Shown piece after piece: positions 29,582 through 38,442 of a stretch of DNA of 64,000 nucleotides. A model generated the notes under the pieces. It did no database searches. It saw only the letters and a list, made by a program, of their open reading frames with translations, and was not told the origin of the DNA. The DNA comes from Pseudomonas sp. PB101 (lineage in GTDB: Bacteria > Pseudomonadota > Gammaproteobacteria > Pseudomonadales > Pseudomonadaceae): NCBI RefSeq assembly GCF_009764265.1, contig NZ_RWIR01000013.1:1-64000 (forward strand), in the 5' to 3' direction. Each line of letters opens with the position of its first letter. Position 1 is the stretch's first letter. A program made the position numbers and the translations under genes.

Positions 29582-30556
29582 TTGACTCCCTCACAAAAGA
29601 TACTGATCACCGGCGCTACCGGCTTTATCGGGCAGGAGCTTGTGCAGCAACTCATAGCAAAAAAGAATGTGGATCTCACTGTGCTGGTTCGCAGTCAGAG
29701 TCAGAAAGTTCCGAGTGAAGTAGCTCAAGTCATAATCAACAGTAACGTAGCCTGGGCCGATGCACCTTTTCCTGAGGGCGTCACCACGCTGATCCACCTT
29801 GCCGGTCGCGCGCACGTCTTGAAGGAAACCTCGAGTTCGCCTCTCGATCTCTATCGCGCAGACAATGTTGAATTCACATTAAATCTGGCGCGAAAGGCAC
29901 TGGCCACGGGTGTGAAACGCTTCATTTTTATCAGCTCCATTGGCGTGAACGGATCAAGCACAACAAGTACGCCATTCGATGAGTCCTCAATGCCTGCTCC
30001 CAAAGCGGACTATGCGATATCCAAGTGGGAAGCTGAACAGGCTCTGCGTGAGCTTCTGAAGGGTTCCGACATGGAACTCGTCATCATTCGTCCACCGCTT
30101 GTGTATGCAGGCCACGCACCTGGAAATTTTCGGCGTTTATTGAAACTGGTTGCCATTGGCCTGCCGTTGCCACTTGCATCGGTCGATAATTGCCGCAGCA
30201 TGGTGTCATTGCGCAACCTGGTGGATTTCATTTCCCTGTGTATAGAGCATCCAGCGGCCGCTAACGAAACGTTCCTGATTTCTGATGGGGTGGATCTTTC
30301 CACGCCCCAGATTATCGAGCGCTTGGCGCAAGGAATGGGGAAGCGGACCTTGCTCGTGCCTATGCCGCCAGGACTTATGCGTTGGGGCGCTCGCGTTGCG
30401 GGGATGGGAGGTGCCTTTGAACAGCTCTGTGGATCTCTGGTCGTGGACTCCAGTAAAGCCTGCAATCTTCTCGGATGGCGCGCACCGCTCGGTGCAGATG
30501 AGGCGGTGATCGAGTCGGGGCGGGAATTCAAAGTGATGCGCACGAGGGAAGGGTGA
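29582..30556 (+). CDS. NAD-dependent sugar-nucleotide epimerase/reductase (WbpV/WbpK-like)
   Basis: A 324-residue extended SDR. It has GATGFIGQ at the N terminus, SSIGVNG and the catalytic Tyr144-x3-Lys148 (YAISK). Relatives (WbpV, WbpK) reduce the WbpM product UDP-4-keto-6-deoxy-GlcNAc to UDP-QuiNAc or UDP-FucNAc. This would supply the first sugar for the WbpL-type transferase encoded 16 kb away. The TTG start is supported by GGAG eight bases upstream. Its place between rpsA and ihfB is unusual: a 45-codon remnant of a similar gene lies just before wbpL (45797-45931). Which stereoisomer it makes cannot be read from sequence. Confidence 0.82.
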   Translation: MTPSQKILITGATGFIGQELVQQLIAKKNVDLTVLVRSQSQKVPSEVAQVIINSNVAWADAPFPEGVTTLIHLAGRAHVLKETSSSPLDLYRADNVEFTLNLARKALATGVKRFIFISSIGVNGSSTTSTPFDESSMPAPKADYAISKWEAEQALRELLKGSDMELVIIRPPLVYAGHAPGNFRRLLKLVAIGLPLPLASVDNCRSMVSLRNLVDFISLCIEHPAAANETFLISDGVDLSTPQIIERLAQGMGKRTLLVPMPPGLMRWGARVAGMGGAFEQLCGSLVVDSSKACNLLGWRAPLGADEAVIESGREFKVMRTREG

Positions 30557-30755
30557 GTAGTACTCGTTTCGCCTTCAGTGGGTGATGTGACGCTTTCCTT
30601 GGGGGCCTTGGCTGGCTCCTTGTTTTGCTTCTGCCGTGAAACTAGTGCCCATGGCAAGTGGTCTCTTTCTACATCAGCATGAATCGTTTATTTACAGCTA
30701 GTCTTTTGCTTGAAGCGAACGACAGTCGGGCGGCGTGCCTGGCCTAAGGAAGCGA

Positions 30756-31040
30756 ATGAACAGGCTCATCGTAGTAATGGCGGTACTGGTTCTGGCTGGC
30801 TGCGGCACTAATGCCAAGACTCACGCAGTGCGCGGGGTCAGTGGTATCGAGATTGATTGTTCGGGGCTGGGGTCGGGGTGGGAGAAGTGCCGCAAGCGGG
30901 CGAACAAGGAGTGCAAGGCGCAGGGCTACAAAGTTCTAGCTAGGTCCGATGATGCCAAAGATGAGGATGAGGGCCCCTTTGGCTTCAACCCCGCAGGCTA
31001 TCTGACGCGCACCATGTTGGTTGTCTGTAGGCCGGCGTGA
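30756..31040 (+). CDS. small predicted lipoprotein
   Basis: A 94-residue protein with a lipoprotein signal (LVLAGC, cleavage before Cys17) and AAGGA before the ATG. The mature part is Lys/Arg- and Cys-rich (DCSG, KCRKRANKECK, VVCR), suggesting disulfides in the periplasm. No family was recognised. It sits between the displaced epimerase and ihfB. Confidence 0.7.
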   Translation: MNRLIVVMAVLVLAGCGTNAKTHAVRGVSGIEIDCSGLGSGWEKCRKRANKECKAQGYKVLARSDDAKDEDEGPFGFNPAGYLTRTMLVVCRPA

Positions 31041-31186
31041 TAGTGCACGATCAGTGTTCCGCTGCTTTGGAAGTGGGCATCCCTTTGCTGGTGGAAAATG
31101 TCAAAAACTCGGGCTGTTCAAATTGATCGGGGCGTGCTAAAACCTTTGAAGCGCTGATCTAGCTGCTTGAAAAGGAAGGGAAAAAT

Positions 31187-31489
31187 ATGACGAAGTCCGA
31201 GTTGATCGAACGAATAGTCACCCACCAAGGGCTGCTCTCATCCAAGGATGTGGAACTGGCCATCAAGACCATGCTTGAACAAATGTCCCAATGTCTGGCT
31301 ACCGGTGATCGCATCGAGATCCGTGGGTTTGGCAGCTTCTCCTTGCACTACAGAGCGCCGCGTGTCGGTCGCAATCCGAAAACCGGTCAGTCAGTCAGTC
31401 TCGATGGCAAATTTGTTCCTCATTTCAAGCCGGGGAAAGAGTTGCGTGATCGGGTGAATGAAGAGGAGGAAGGTTACGTTGAGGAGTAG
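31187..31489 (+). CDS. ihfB: integration host factor beta subunit
   Basis: A 100-residue HU/IHF-family DNA-bending protein, the partner of IhfA. The beta-arm with the intercalating proline is in GRNPKTGQ. The ribosome-binding site AAGGAAGGG precedes the ATG. ihfB is the conserved left border of Pseudomonas O-antigen loci. Here it is followed closely by lapA and then wzz. Confidence 0.96.
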   Translation: MTKSELIERIVTHQGLLSSKDVELAIKTMLEQMSQCLATGDRIEIRGFGSFSLHYRAPRVGRNPKTGQSVSLDGKFVPHFKPGKELRDRVNEEEEGYVEE

Positions 31490-31511
31490 CTGGCGTGCCG
31501 GGAGTCGCTTC

Positions 31512-31742
31512 ATGCGGTTTGCAATCACGGGGCTGGTATTGTTGGTCGCGGTCGCGTGTTTGCTTTTTGTATTGGAAAATCAGCAGCTTGTTGTCGTTTC
31601 CTTTTTCGGTTTTGCATCCCCCGAGCTGCAGGTATCAATTGTTGGAGTTGTCGCATTCCTGGCCGGAATGATCATGGGCGGGTTGATGGTAGCCGTTTAT
31701 GCCTTGAGGTCCAGGAGGAGAGTGCGGCAAATTCCTCATTAA
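31512..31742 (+). CDS. LapA-domain inner-membrane protein
   Basis: A 76-residue protein with two membrane helices (about 3-22 and 38-60) and a basic C terminus (RSRRRVRQ). It matches the short DUF1049/LapA-domain proteins found after ihfB, which are linked to lipopolysaccharide assembly in enterobacteria. The ATG with GGGAG seven bases upstream is chosen; an earlier frame overlaps ihfB. Confidence 0.8.
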   Translation: MRFAITGLVLLVAVACLLFVLENQQLVVVSFFGFASPELQVSIVGVVAFLAGMIMGGLMVAVYALRSRRRVRQIPH

Positions 31743-31923
31743 GCTTGACGCTGGGTGTTCGAGCGCTCAGTCGGGGTTTTGCTATGTAGTGTGCTGCGAA
31801 CGCTCTTTTAGGGAGGATGCGCGGTACGGTTGCAGCTTGAGTCCTGGAGATTTACGTTGATGGTTCTCAATGTCTGTGTTCGTGGAATGTAAAGTAACTT
31901 TATAAGTAAAAGGCTACCAGTAT

Positions 31924-32967
31924 ATGCAGGGCGACTCCAGACAAGAAAATAATTCAAGTGATTTTGAGTTTCAAAGGTTTGTTCGCGCTATTTCACGTCA
32001 GAAATTTATCATTTTAGCTTTTGTTGTCCTTGGGGCAGTCGCTGCAGCGAGCTACGCTTTTGTCGCTACTCCAATTTATGAAGCGAAGGCTTTCGTAATT
32101 CCGCCAACTCAGAACGATATTGCTAACTTTAACTACGGGCGTACGAGAGATACAGAGTTGGCGCCTTATAATGTTAAGGATGTCTACGAGATATACATTC
32201 GTCGTTTGCAGGCAGAGTCGCTGCGTCGGGATTTTTTTTACAAAGTCTATCTACCAAGTTTGTCCGAGGAACAGCGTAAAAAGTCCCAGGATGTCTTGTA
32301 TGGGGATTTCTCTCAGGTGCTCCGTGTCGTTTCTCCACTCAAGGAGGCCTCGGACAGATATTTGGTTGTCGTACAGACCAGCAACCCTGAGCAGGCCAGA
32401 AATTGGGCTGCAGCGTACATCGCCCAGGCTGGCGATTTAGCCAAAAATGAAATGATCAGGAACCTTTCGATCGAGTCTGAGGTTCGTGCTCGTAATCTGG
32501 AGCAGCAGATAAGCTCCGCAAGGGATGCCAGTCGCATGGCGAAAGAGGACTCGATTGCCAGGTTGACTGAAGCCTTGCGCATTGCCGAGTCGATTGGATT
32601 GGAGAGGCCGCCCGCCATTACGCTGAGTCAGTCTGTTATTGCGGGTGGTGAGTCTGGTCAGCTTACGTACATGCGTGGCTCGAAAGCGCTGAAGGCGGAA
32701 ATCGAGAATCTCCAGGCCCGCACGTCGGATGACCCATTCACGGATCGTTTGCGTGAGCTTCAGGGTAAGTACAACTTTTTCAAAGGGTTGAAAACTGACG
32801 CGACGGCGGTGTCTGTCTATCGCCAGGACGGAGATGTCGAGCTGCCAGATGCCCCGGTCAAGCCTAACAAGGCATTGATCCTTGTCTTGGGTATTATTTC
32901 CGGCCTTATTCTGGGTTTGGCTGTCGTATTGTTGCGTGGGTTCTTCGCAGCAAAATCGGATGATTAA
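31924..32967 (+). CDS. wzz: O-antigen chain-length regulator Wzz
   Basis: A 347-residue polysaccharide co-polymerase. Two membrane helices (about 28-47 and 317-337) flank a large periplasmic region with coiled-coil segments, and Pro-Lys residues (APVKPNK) precede the second helix, as in Wzz. It sets the modal length of O-antigen made by Wzy. It opens the O-antigen genes. G+C content falls from here on. No ops/JUMPstart element (GGCGGTAG) was found upstream. Confidence 0.9.
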   Translation: MQGDSRQENNSSDFEFQRFVRAISRQKFIILAFVVLGAVAAASYAFVATPIYEAKAFVIPPTQNDIANFNYGRTRDTELAPYNVKDVYEIYIRRLQAESLRRDFFYKVYLPSLSEEQRKKSQDVLYGDFSQVLRVVSPLKEASDRYLVVVQTSNPEQARNWAAAYIAQAGDLAKNEMIRNLSIESEVRARNLEQQISSARDASRMAKEDSIARLTEALRIAESIGLERPPAITLSQSVIAGGESGQLTYMRGSKALKAEIENLQARTSDDPFTDRLRELQGKYNFFKGLKTDATAVSVYRQDGDVELPDAPVKPNKALILVLGIISGLILGLAVVLLRGFFAAKSDD

Positions 32968-33463
32968 GCTTTATACCCTCTGTCAGTAATATTTCAGTGC
33001 CCTATCGCCGAGCGATGGGGCATTAATTTAACCCGGGAAGGAAGCTGGCTTCTGCTCCCGGGCGGGCAGTGCCAGATGAATCGAATTTCGATTTGTCTGT
33101 CTGTCCGGCTTCGACGAAATCATGCGTGATATGTTTCCTGGCTCGTAATCACCCAGCTCGGCGTTTTTTCGATGGGAGGGGTCGAGCTTTGCTCCGCAGT
33201 GTGATAGGCAGTGATGGTCACGAATTGATCGTCGGCAGTTTCCAGTCGTTTCATTGGCGGCTATTATCCCGGGCGGTGCGGTGCTCCTCGCAGTTACGCC
33301 AAGGGTCGGGATATTCTTTCCCGGACTGCTGAAAATGATTGTGGTTCCCAGCGGAGCTTTCGGTATAATTTCCAGTTTACGCAGCTATGCCGTACGTTTC
33401 TGACGCGCGAGATGTGAAGTGCTTAACGATCGACTTAATATTGATGAATGGCAAGGGAAAACA
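32968..33463. other. intergenic region between wzz and the sugar dehydrogenase
   Basis: These 496 bases have no convincing gene. A stem CCCGGGA / TCCCGGG spans 33032-33062. A -10-like TATAAT is at 33364-33369, with TTGTGG 19 bases upstream as a weak -35. The size suggests deleted or decayed sequence. One open stretch ending at 33411 reads as hydrophobic residues (about 40 codons) but has no recognisable match. Confidence 0.45.
33339..33369 (+). promoter_or_regulatory. candidate promoter of the sugar-nucleotide genes
   Basis: TTGTGG (33339-33344), a 19-base spacer and TATAAT (33364-33369) lie about 95 bases before the dehydrogenase ATG. The -10 is perfect and the spacer is long. Confidence 0.45.
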
Positions 33464-34741
33464 ATGCTTAAACTCGAAGATGTGAAGTTGGCCATAGTGG
33501 GTCTCGGTTATGTGGGCTTGCCGCTGGCGGTTGAGTTTGGCAAAAAAATGCAAGTGGTTGGTTTTGATATCAGCCAGCGACGAATTGAAGCGCTGAAGGC
33601 CGGTCATGACGCTACTCTCGAGGTGTCTGATGATGAGTTGCAATCCGCGTCAGGATTGAGCTTTAGCTCCGCGCTGGATGAGTTGTCTGCCTGCAACGTA
33701 TTTATTGTTACCGTGCCTACGCCGATCGATGAGCACAAGCGCCCGGACTTGACGCCTTTGATTAAAGCGAGTGAATCCATTGGTCGCGTTCTGAAAAAAG
33801 GCGATATCGTTATTTATGAATCAACGGTCTATCCTGGCGCTACCGAGGAAGACTGTGTACCGGTATTGGAAAAAGTATCCGGTCTAAAGTTTAATGTTGA
33901 TTTTTTTGCAGGTTATAGTCCGGAGCGCATAAATCCGGGCGATAAAGAGCATCGTGTCACTACCATTAAAAAAGTGACAGCGGGTTCAACTCCAGAAGTC
34001 GCCGATCTTGTCGATGCGCTGTATAACACAATCATTATCGCTGGTACTCACAAGGCCAAGAGCATCAAAGTTGCCGAGGCTGCAAAGGTTATTGAAAACA
34101 CGCAGCGCGATTTGAATATTGCGCTGATCAATGAGTTGGCATTGATTTTCAATAAAATGGGTATTGATACCCAGGCCGTTCTGGAGGCCGCCGGTACTAA
34201 GTGGAACTTCTTGCCATTTCGTCCGGGTCTGGTAGGCGGGCATTGCATTGGTGTAGATCCTTACTACCTGACGCATAAGGCTCAGTCTATTGGTTACCAC
34301 CCTGAAATCATTCTGGCCGGTCGCCGTTTGAACGACAGTATGGGCGCTTACGTCGTCTCTCAACTAGTCAAGGCAATGCTCAAGCGCAAAATTCATGTTG
34401 ATGGTGCGCGAGTGCTGATTATGGGGTTGACGTTTAAGGAGAACTGCCCTGATCTGCGCAACACCAAAATCATCGACATCGTAAATGAGCTCGCTGAATT
34501 CAATATTGTCGTTGATGTGTACGACCCGTGGGTCGATGCGGCTGAAGCAATGCATGAGTACTCGATTACTCCTATCAGTCAACCAGAGGTCAATTCCTAC
34601 GACGGTATTATTCTGGCTGTGGCACATAACGAGTTTGCCGCGATGGGCGCTGAGAGCATCCGGAGCCTGGGTAAAGCCGAACACGTTCTCTATGACCTCA
34701 AGTATCTGCTGGATGCCTCTCAGTCAGATCTGCGTTTGTGA
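33464..34741 (+). CDS. UDP-N-acetyl-hexosamine 6-dehydrogenase (WbpO/TviB type)
   Basis: A 425-residue NAD-dependent UDP-sugar dehydrogenase. It has the Rossmann motif GLGYVG (13-18), catalytic Cys261 in [12 protein letters not shown], and [10 protein letters not shown], typical of the WbpO/TviB group that oxidises UDP-GlcNAc or UDP-GalNAc at C6 to the uronic acid. The C4-epimerase right after it suggests UDP-GalNAcA as the end product, as in P. aeruginosa O6 and Vi antigen. The ATG with AAGGGA is chosen over an upstream TTG. Confidence 0.9.
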   Translation: MLKLEDVKLAIVGLGYVGLPLAVEFGKKMQVVGFDISQRRIEALKAGHDATLEVSDDELQSASGLSFSSALDELSACNVFIVTVPTPIDEHKRPDLTPLIKASESIGRVLKKGDIVIYESTVYPGATEEDCVPVLEKVSGLKFNVDFFAGYSPERINPGDKEHRVTTIKKVTAGSTPEVADLVDALYNTIIIAGTHKAKSIKVAEAAKVIENTQRDLNIALINELALIFNKMGIDTQAVLEAAGTKWNFLPFRPGLVGGHCIGVDPYYLTHKAQSIGYHPEIILAGRRLNDSMGAYVVSQLVKAMLKRKIHVDGARVLIMGLTFKENCPDLRNTKIIDIVNELAEFNIVVDVYDPWVDAAEAMHEYSITPISQPEVNSYDGIILAVAHNEFAAMGAESIRSLGKAEHVLYDLKYLLDASQSDLRL

Positions 34742-34806
34742 TCCTCGGGGTCTGTGAAGACCCTGATTCGTTATCACTGACATAAAAATGCCAAGTCGAG
34801 AATTAC

Positions 34807-35856
34807 ATGATCCGTTTCGAGAAAGTCAAAGCTGAAATTCAACAGTCTCCCAAGGTTTGGTTGATCACAGGCGTCGCCGGATTTATCGGCTCCAACCTAT
34901 TGGAGACGCTGCTGAAGTTGGATCAGCGGGTTGTTGGGCTCGATAACTTTGCGACCGGGCATCAACGTAATCTCGACGAAGTGCAGTCGGTAGTGAGCCC
35001 GGAGCAATGGGCGCGATTCGTGCTGGTGACCGGGGATATCAGAAATATTGAAGACTGCAGAAAGGCGATGACTTTTGATGCGGCCACTGATGTTCCGGTG
35101 GACTACGTTCTGCATCAGGCGGCGCTCGGGTCCGTCCCTCGTTCCATCAATGATCCGATTACCACGAACAGCACCAATATTGATGGCTTTCTGAATATGC
35201 TGGTCGCGGCGAAAGATGCACAGGTGAAGAGTTTTACCTACGCAGCTTCCAGCTCTACCTATGGCGATCATCCGGGACTGCCTAAAGTTGAGGGGGTTAT
35301 CGGAAAACCTCTTTCTCCTTATGCCGTCACGAAATATGTAAATGAACTGTACGCTGAGGTTTTTTCCAGCACCTACGGTTTCAAAACCATTGGTCTTCGT
35401 TACTTCAACGTGTTCGGCAAGCGTCAGGATCCAAATGGCGCCTATGCAGCAGTTATTCCCAAGTGGACTGCGGCCATGATCAACAACGAGGAGGTTTTCG
35501 TTAATGGTGATGGGGAAACGAGTCGCGATTTCTGCTTCGTAGAGAATGCGGTCCAGGCCAATATTCTGGCTGCTTGTGCGAGTCCTGAAGCAAAAAACAA
35601 TGTTTATAACGTCGCCGTGGGCGACCGCACGACATTGAATCAGGTCTTTGCTTGTATCAAGGGTGCTTTGTCCAATGTTGATGTCACGACTACCTCTGAA
35701 ATGGTATATCGGGATTTTCGTGCAGGTGATGTAAGGCATTCGCAAGCCAATATTGACAAGGCAAAGGATCTGCTGGGTTATCAACCTCTCTTCAATGTTG
35801 GCGAAGGTATGTTGAAAGCAGCTGACTGGTACGTTTCGTTCTTCGCAAGAAGTTAA
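34807..35856 (+). CDS. UDP-N-acetylglucosamine(uronate) C4-epimerase (WbpP/TviC type)
   Basis: A 349-residue extended SDR. It has the nucleotide loop GVAGFIG (22-28), SSSTYG near 148 and the catalytic Tyr172-x3-Lys176 (YAVTK). Length, N-terminal extension and motifs match WbpP/TviC, which interconvert the Glc and Gal forms of N-acetylated UDP-hexosamines or their uronates. It works with the preceding dehydrogenase to make UDP-GalNAcA. Confidence 0.9.
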   Translation: MIRFEKVKAEIQQSPKVWLITGVAGFIGSNLLETLLKLDQRVVGLDNFATGHQRNLDEVQSVVSPEQWARFVLVTGDIRNIEDCRKAMTFDAATDVPVDYVLHQAALGSVPRSINDPITTNSTNIDGFLNMLVAAKDAQVKSFTYAASSSTYGDHPGLPKVEGVIGKPLSPYAVTKYVNELYAEVFSSTYGFKTIGLRYFNVFGKRQDPNGAYAAVIPKWTAAMINNEEVFVNGDGETSRDFCFVENAVQANILAACASPEAKNNVYNVAVGDRTTLNQVFACIKGALSNVDVTTTSEMVYRDFRAGDVRHSQANIDKAKDLLGYQPLFNVGEGMLKAADWYVSFFARS

Positions 35857-35861
35857 TTCTT

Positions 35862-37085
35862 GTGATTAAAGGGATCTGTGCTATTACAGTTTTGGCAAAC
35901 AAACTTTGCATGTTTGTTTTGCTGTTCAGCCTGGCTCGAATGTTAGGGGTTGAGTTGTACGGCGTATTCTCTTACCACTACGCGATCGTAACAGGCATCG
36001 CGACTGTGGTGGGGGAGTGCTTGAGTGTGGCGCTAAGTCGCTATGCGGTAATGAATGCCGAAAATGTAAACTACAGGACTTCCTTGAGTCTCATGGCATG
36101 GGGCGGCATCGTTGTGGGTGCCCTCTGTGTCGCTGTTTTTTCAGTGTTCCCGGCGCCTGCGTCCTCTTATGAGCTGAGTGCTGGCTACTTGATGACCGGC
36201 GCGTTTTTCCTCGGGTTTGTCTGTGTTTGCAATCTGACCATAACCGGTCTGATGTTCTCGCTTAACACCTCTGGAAGATGGGTGGCTGCCTTGGCCGCCC
36301 ATGGGCTGCTTGGATTACTCCTGGTACTGGCTATCGCGAAGGTTGAAGGGCGTATAGAGGGTGTCATTCTGACACTTGCACTCTGCACGTTGATCGCTCC
36401 TGCGTTCGGTTTTTTTATGATAAAGGCGAGCAAGTTCAGCCCTGAAGAAGGAGGAGTGCGTGAGTACTTCTCTTTTGCAAAGATGGCCGCTCTGCTCACC
36501 CGTTCTGGTGCTCCTGCCATCGCTGGAAGCATGCTTCTGGGGGCACCTGTTCATATCATTTGTCTGATGATATTTGCAAATTCAAGTTTGAATGTTTCTG
36601 AAGTGGGCTATTTCAATCTGTTTTTTCTTTTTTATATTTTGGTCACGGTTCTTCCGAGTTCGCTTGCTTCATATGCCATCGTCAAGCTGGCGGGTCATGG
36701 CAAGAATTCCAGCAAGTTGTATTTGATGCTCGGTGTTGCAGTTTCGATTTGTTTGCCTTTGTTCATGATTCTGACGCAGAGTTACTGGTTGTGTTTTCTG
36801 GGTAGCAGTTTGTGCAGTAAAACCGACCTTCTGGCTTATGCAGTGTTGGCGGGCGGTCTTGGCCTTGTGACTACTATCATTACTCAGATCCTGCACAGCA
36901 AAAACCTGACGAAGGTAGTTTTTCTGGCTAGTTGCATTTATGCGATTGTCTATCTGGCGTCGACGGCTTATGCGGGTATGAAGGGCGACATGTTGGCGAT
37001 TGATCTTTTCAGGTCATTCATACTGGCCCTGGTTGCGCAAATTGTGGTGCTTGCGTCCTTGGGTGGACGTAAGTTGCTGCAATGA
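35862..37085 (+). CDS. wzx: O-unit flippase Wzx
   Basis: A 407-residue membrane protein with about 12 hydrophobic helices and little else, the layout of Wzx/MATE-like polysaccharide flippases. It would move the undecaprenyl-linked repeat unit across the inner membrane. The start is a GTG 5 bases after the epimerase stop; the first helix begins near residue 10, so a few residues could be missing compared with relatives. Wzx proteins diverge quickly, so the call rests on topology and position next to wzy. Confidence 0.78.
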   Translation: MIKGICAITVLANKLCMFVLLFSLARMLGVELYGVFSYHYAIVTGIATVVGECLSVALSRYAVMNAENVNYRTSLSLMAWGGIVVGALCVAVFSVFPAPASSYELSAGYLMTGAFFLGFVCVCNLTITGLMFSLNTSGRWVAALAAHGLLGLLLVLAIAKVEGRIEGVILTLALCTLIAPAFGFFMIKASKFSPEEGGVREYFSFAKMAALLTRSGAPAIAGSMLLGAPVHIICLMIFANSSLNVSEVGYFNLFFLFYILVTVLPSSLASYAIVKLAGHGKNSSKLYLMLGVAVSICLPLFMILTQSYWLCFLGSSLCSKTDLLAYAVLAGGLGLVTTIITQILHSKNLTKVVFLASCIYAIVYLASTAYAGMKGDMLAIDLFRSFILALVAQIVVLASLGGRKLLQ

Positions 37086-37199
37086 AAGGTGTATTCGATA
37101 TGATTCATGCTCAGGCTATACGCATGACTGCAAGTGATGTTGGGGCCAGTGTTGGACCTGGTGGTCGGTTCTGTTGCTTTAATTTTTTGAGTTAGGTTC

Positions 37200-38408
37200 A
37201 TGGTTATATTACTGGTTTCGACATGCTTGCTGATTTTGGTCGTTCAAATTATTTTGTGCCTGATATCCAAAAAATATCTGGTTGCGTTATACGCCGTCTG
37301 CTATTCGGTGCCCTTCCTTGGGCTGGTAAGCAGCCTATGGAGCGATACCGTTACGCTTTGGCCGATCGGAGACTATAGTTTTTACCTTGATGAGCAGTTC
37401 GTATTCAGACTTTCGCTTGTCTGGTTTCTAGGTGTCGCTGGCGGGCTGACTGCCTACCTGTTGGGGCTTTTGGTGCCTGCCGACATCTCCTCTTCGCGCC
37501 GCGCTTTTTTCTCTCCAATTGACTTCAAGTTGGCAGGGCTGGTGTTTCTTTCAGTCTCGGTCTTCTTTGTTTTGTTCAGGCTGATAAATGTGGAGGCGAT
37601 GCTCGAGATGTTTGCGGGTGTCGAGGCTGTGGTGGTTTTTTCTATCATTGCGGTCACTGCATTGGCGTTTGCCTATCCATCATGGTACATGCTCACCTTC
37701 TCGGCGCTGCTGGTGCTGGCTTATTCCGTTGCCAACGCGATGACCGGAGATCGGGACTTTGTTGTGTTGGTAGTGGCCTATGTGCTGGGCTTGATGTTTC
37801 GCTACAGCCATCTCATCAAATTCAAAACATTGTTGTGTGTTGCGGCTTTTATGCTGGTAGTTCTGAGCAGCGGCGTTATTGTTTCCATGGTACGCATGGA
37901 TGTTGATTTAACTACAGATAACATTGAACAATTCTTTTTGTTCAACTCATGGAATGCAATCATCCTGCCGCTCGTCCAGCAGTTGACGGGCTTCTGGGAT
38001 GGCGAGCACCTGCGGTATGGTCAGACCTACCTCGACATGTTTCTTTCGCTGGCACCTTCTCCTATCTATTCGGCTTTCGGTGTAGTGAAGCCCATTACGG
38101 TGGATAACCCGGCCTACTGGTACTTCATTACCGGGATGGGCGGGATCCATGCCGCTGGTGTGGCGTTCGAAAATTTCGGCTTGTTTGGTGTATTCTTCAA
38201 CGGGTTCATCAGCGTCTGTTTCTTGCGTTTTGTCGATTCGGGCTGGCGCGATCAGGACTTCTTGCAGCTTTTTCTGTATATGCTTTGTGCTGCATCGGTT
38301 ATGCACTGGGTTTGGTATGGTGAAATAAGCTTGCTGAATGCGATGGTTTTTTATGTATTGTCATTTGGATTATTCTTCGCGATGAAACTCGTTCGGGTTT
38401 TGAAGTGA
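37200..38408 (+). CDS. wzy: O-antigen polymerase Wzy
   Basis: A 402-residue membrane protein with about 11 hydrophobic helices and a larger hydrophilic loop in the second half (GFWDGEHLRYGQTYLDMFLSLAP up to PAYWYFITGMG, written here only in part), the usual Wzy pattern. It would join O-units in the periplasm under Wzz control. It follows wzx after a 114-base gap. There is almost no conserved motif in this family, so the evidence is topology, size and context. Confidence 0.75.
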   Translation: MVILLVSTCLLILVVQIILCLISKKYLVALYAVCYSVPFLGLVSSLWSDTVTLWPIGDYSFYLDEQFVFRLSLVWFLGVAGGLTAYLLGLLVPADISSSRRAFFSPIDFKLAGLVFLSVSVFFVLFRLINVEAMLEMFAGVEAVVVFSIIAVTALAFAYPSWYMLTFSALLVLAYSVANAMTGDRDFVVLVVAYVLGLMFRYSHLIKFKTLLCVAAFMLVVLSSGVIVSMVRMDVDLTTDNIEQFFLFNSWNAIILPLVQQLTGFWDGEHLRYGQTYLDMFLSLAPSPIYSAFGVVKPITVDNPAYWYFITGMGGIHAAGVAFENFGLFGVFFNGFISVCFLRFVDSGWRDQDFLQLFLYMLCAASVMHWVWYGEISLLNAMVFYVLSFGLFFAMKLVRVLK

Positions 38409-38442
38409 GTTTAAATATTTTCACTGGAGTGAGAGCGTAGGT

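Noticed and set aside
33069..33332. An 87-codon open frame in the wzz-dehydrogenase gap
   Set aside because: No ribosome-binding site, no recognisable composition or motif, and many Arg/Cys/Ser codons typical of chance frames.
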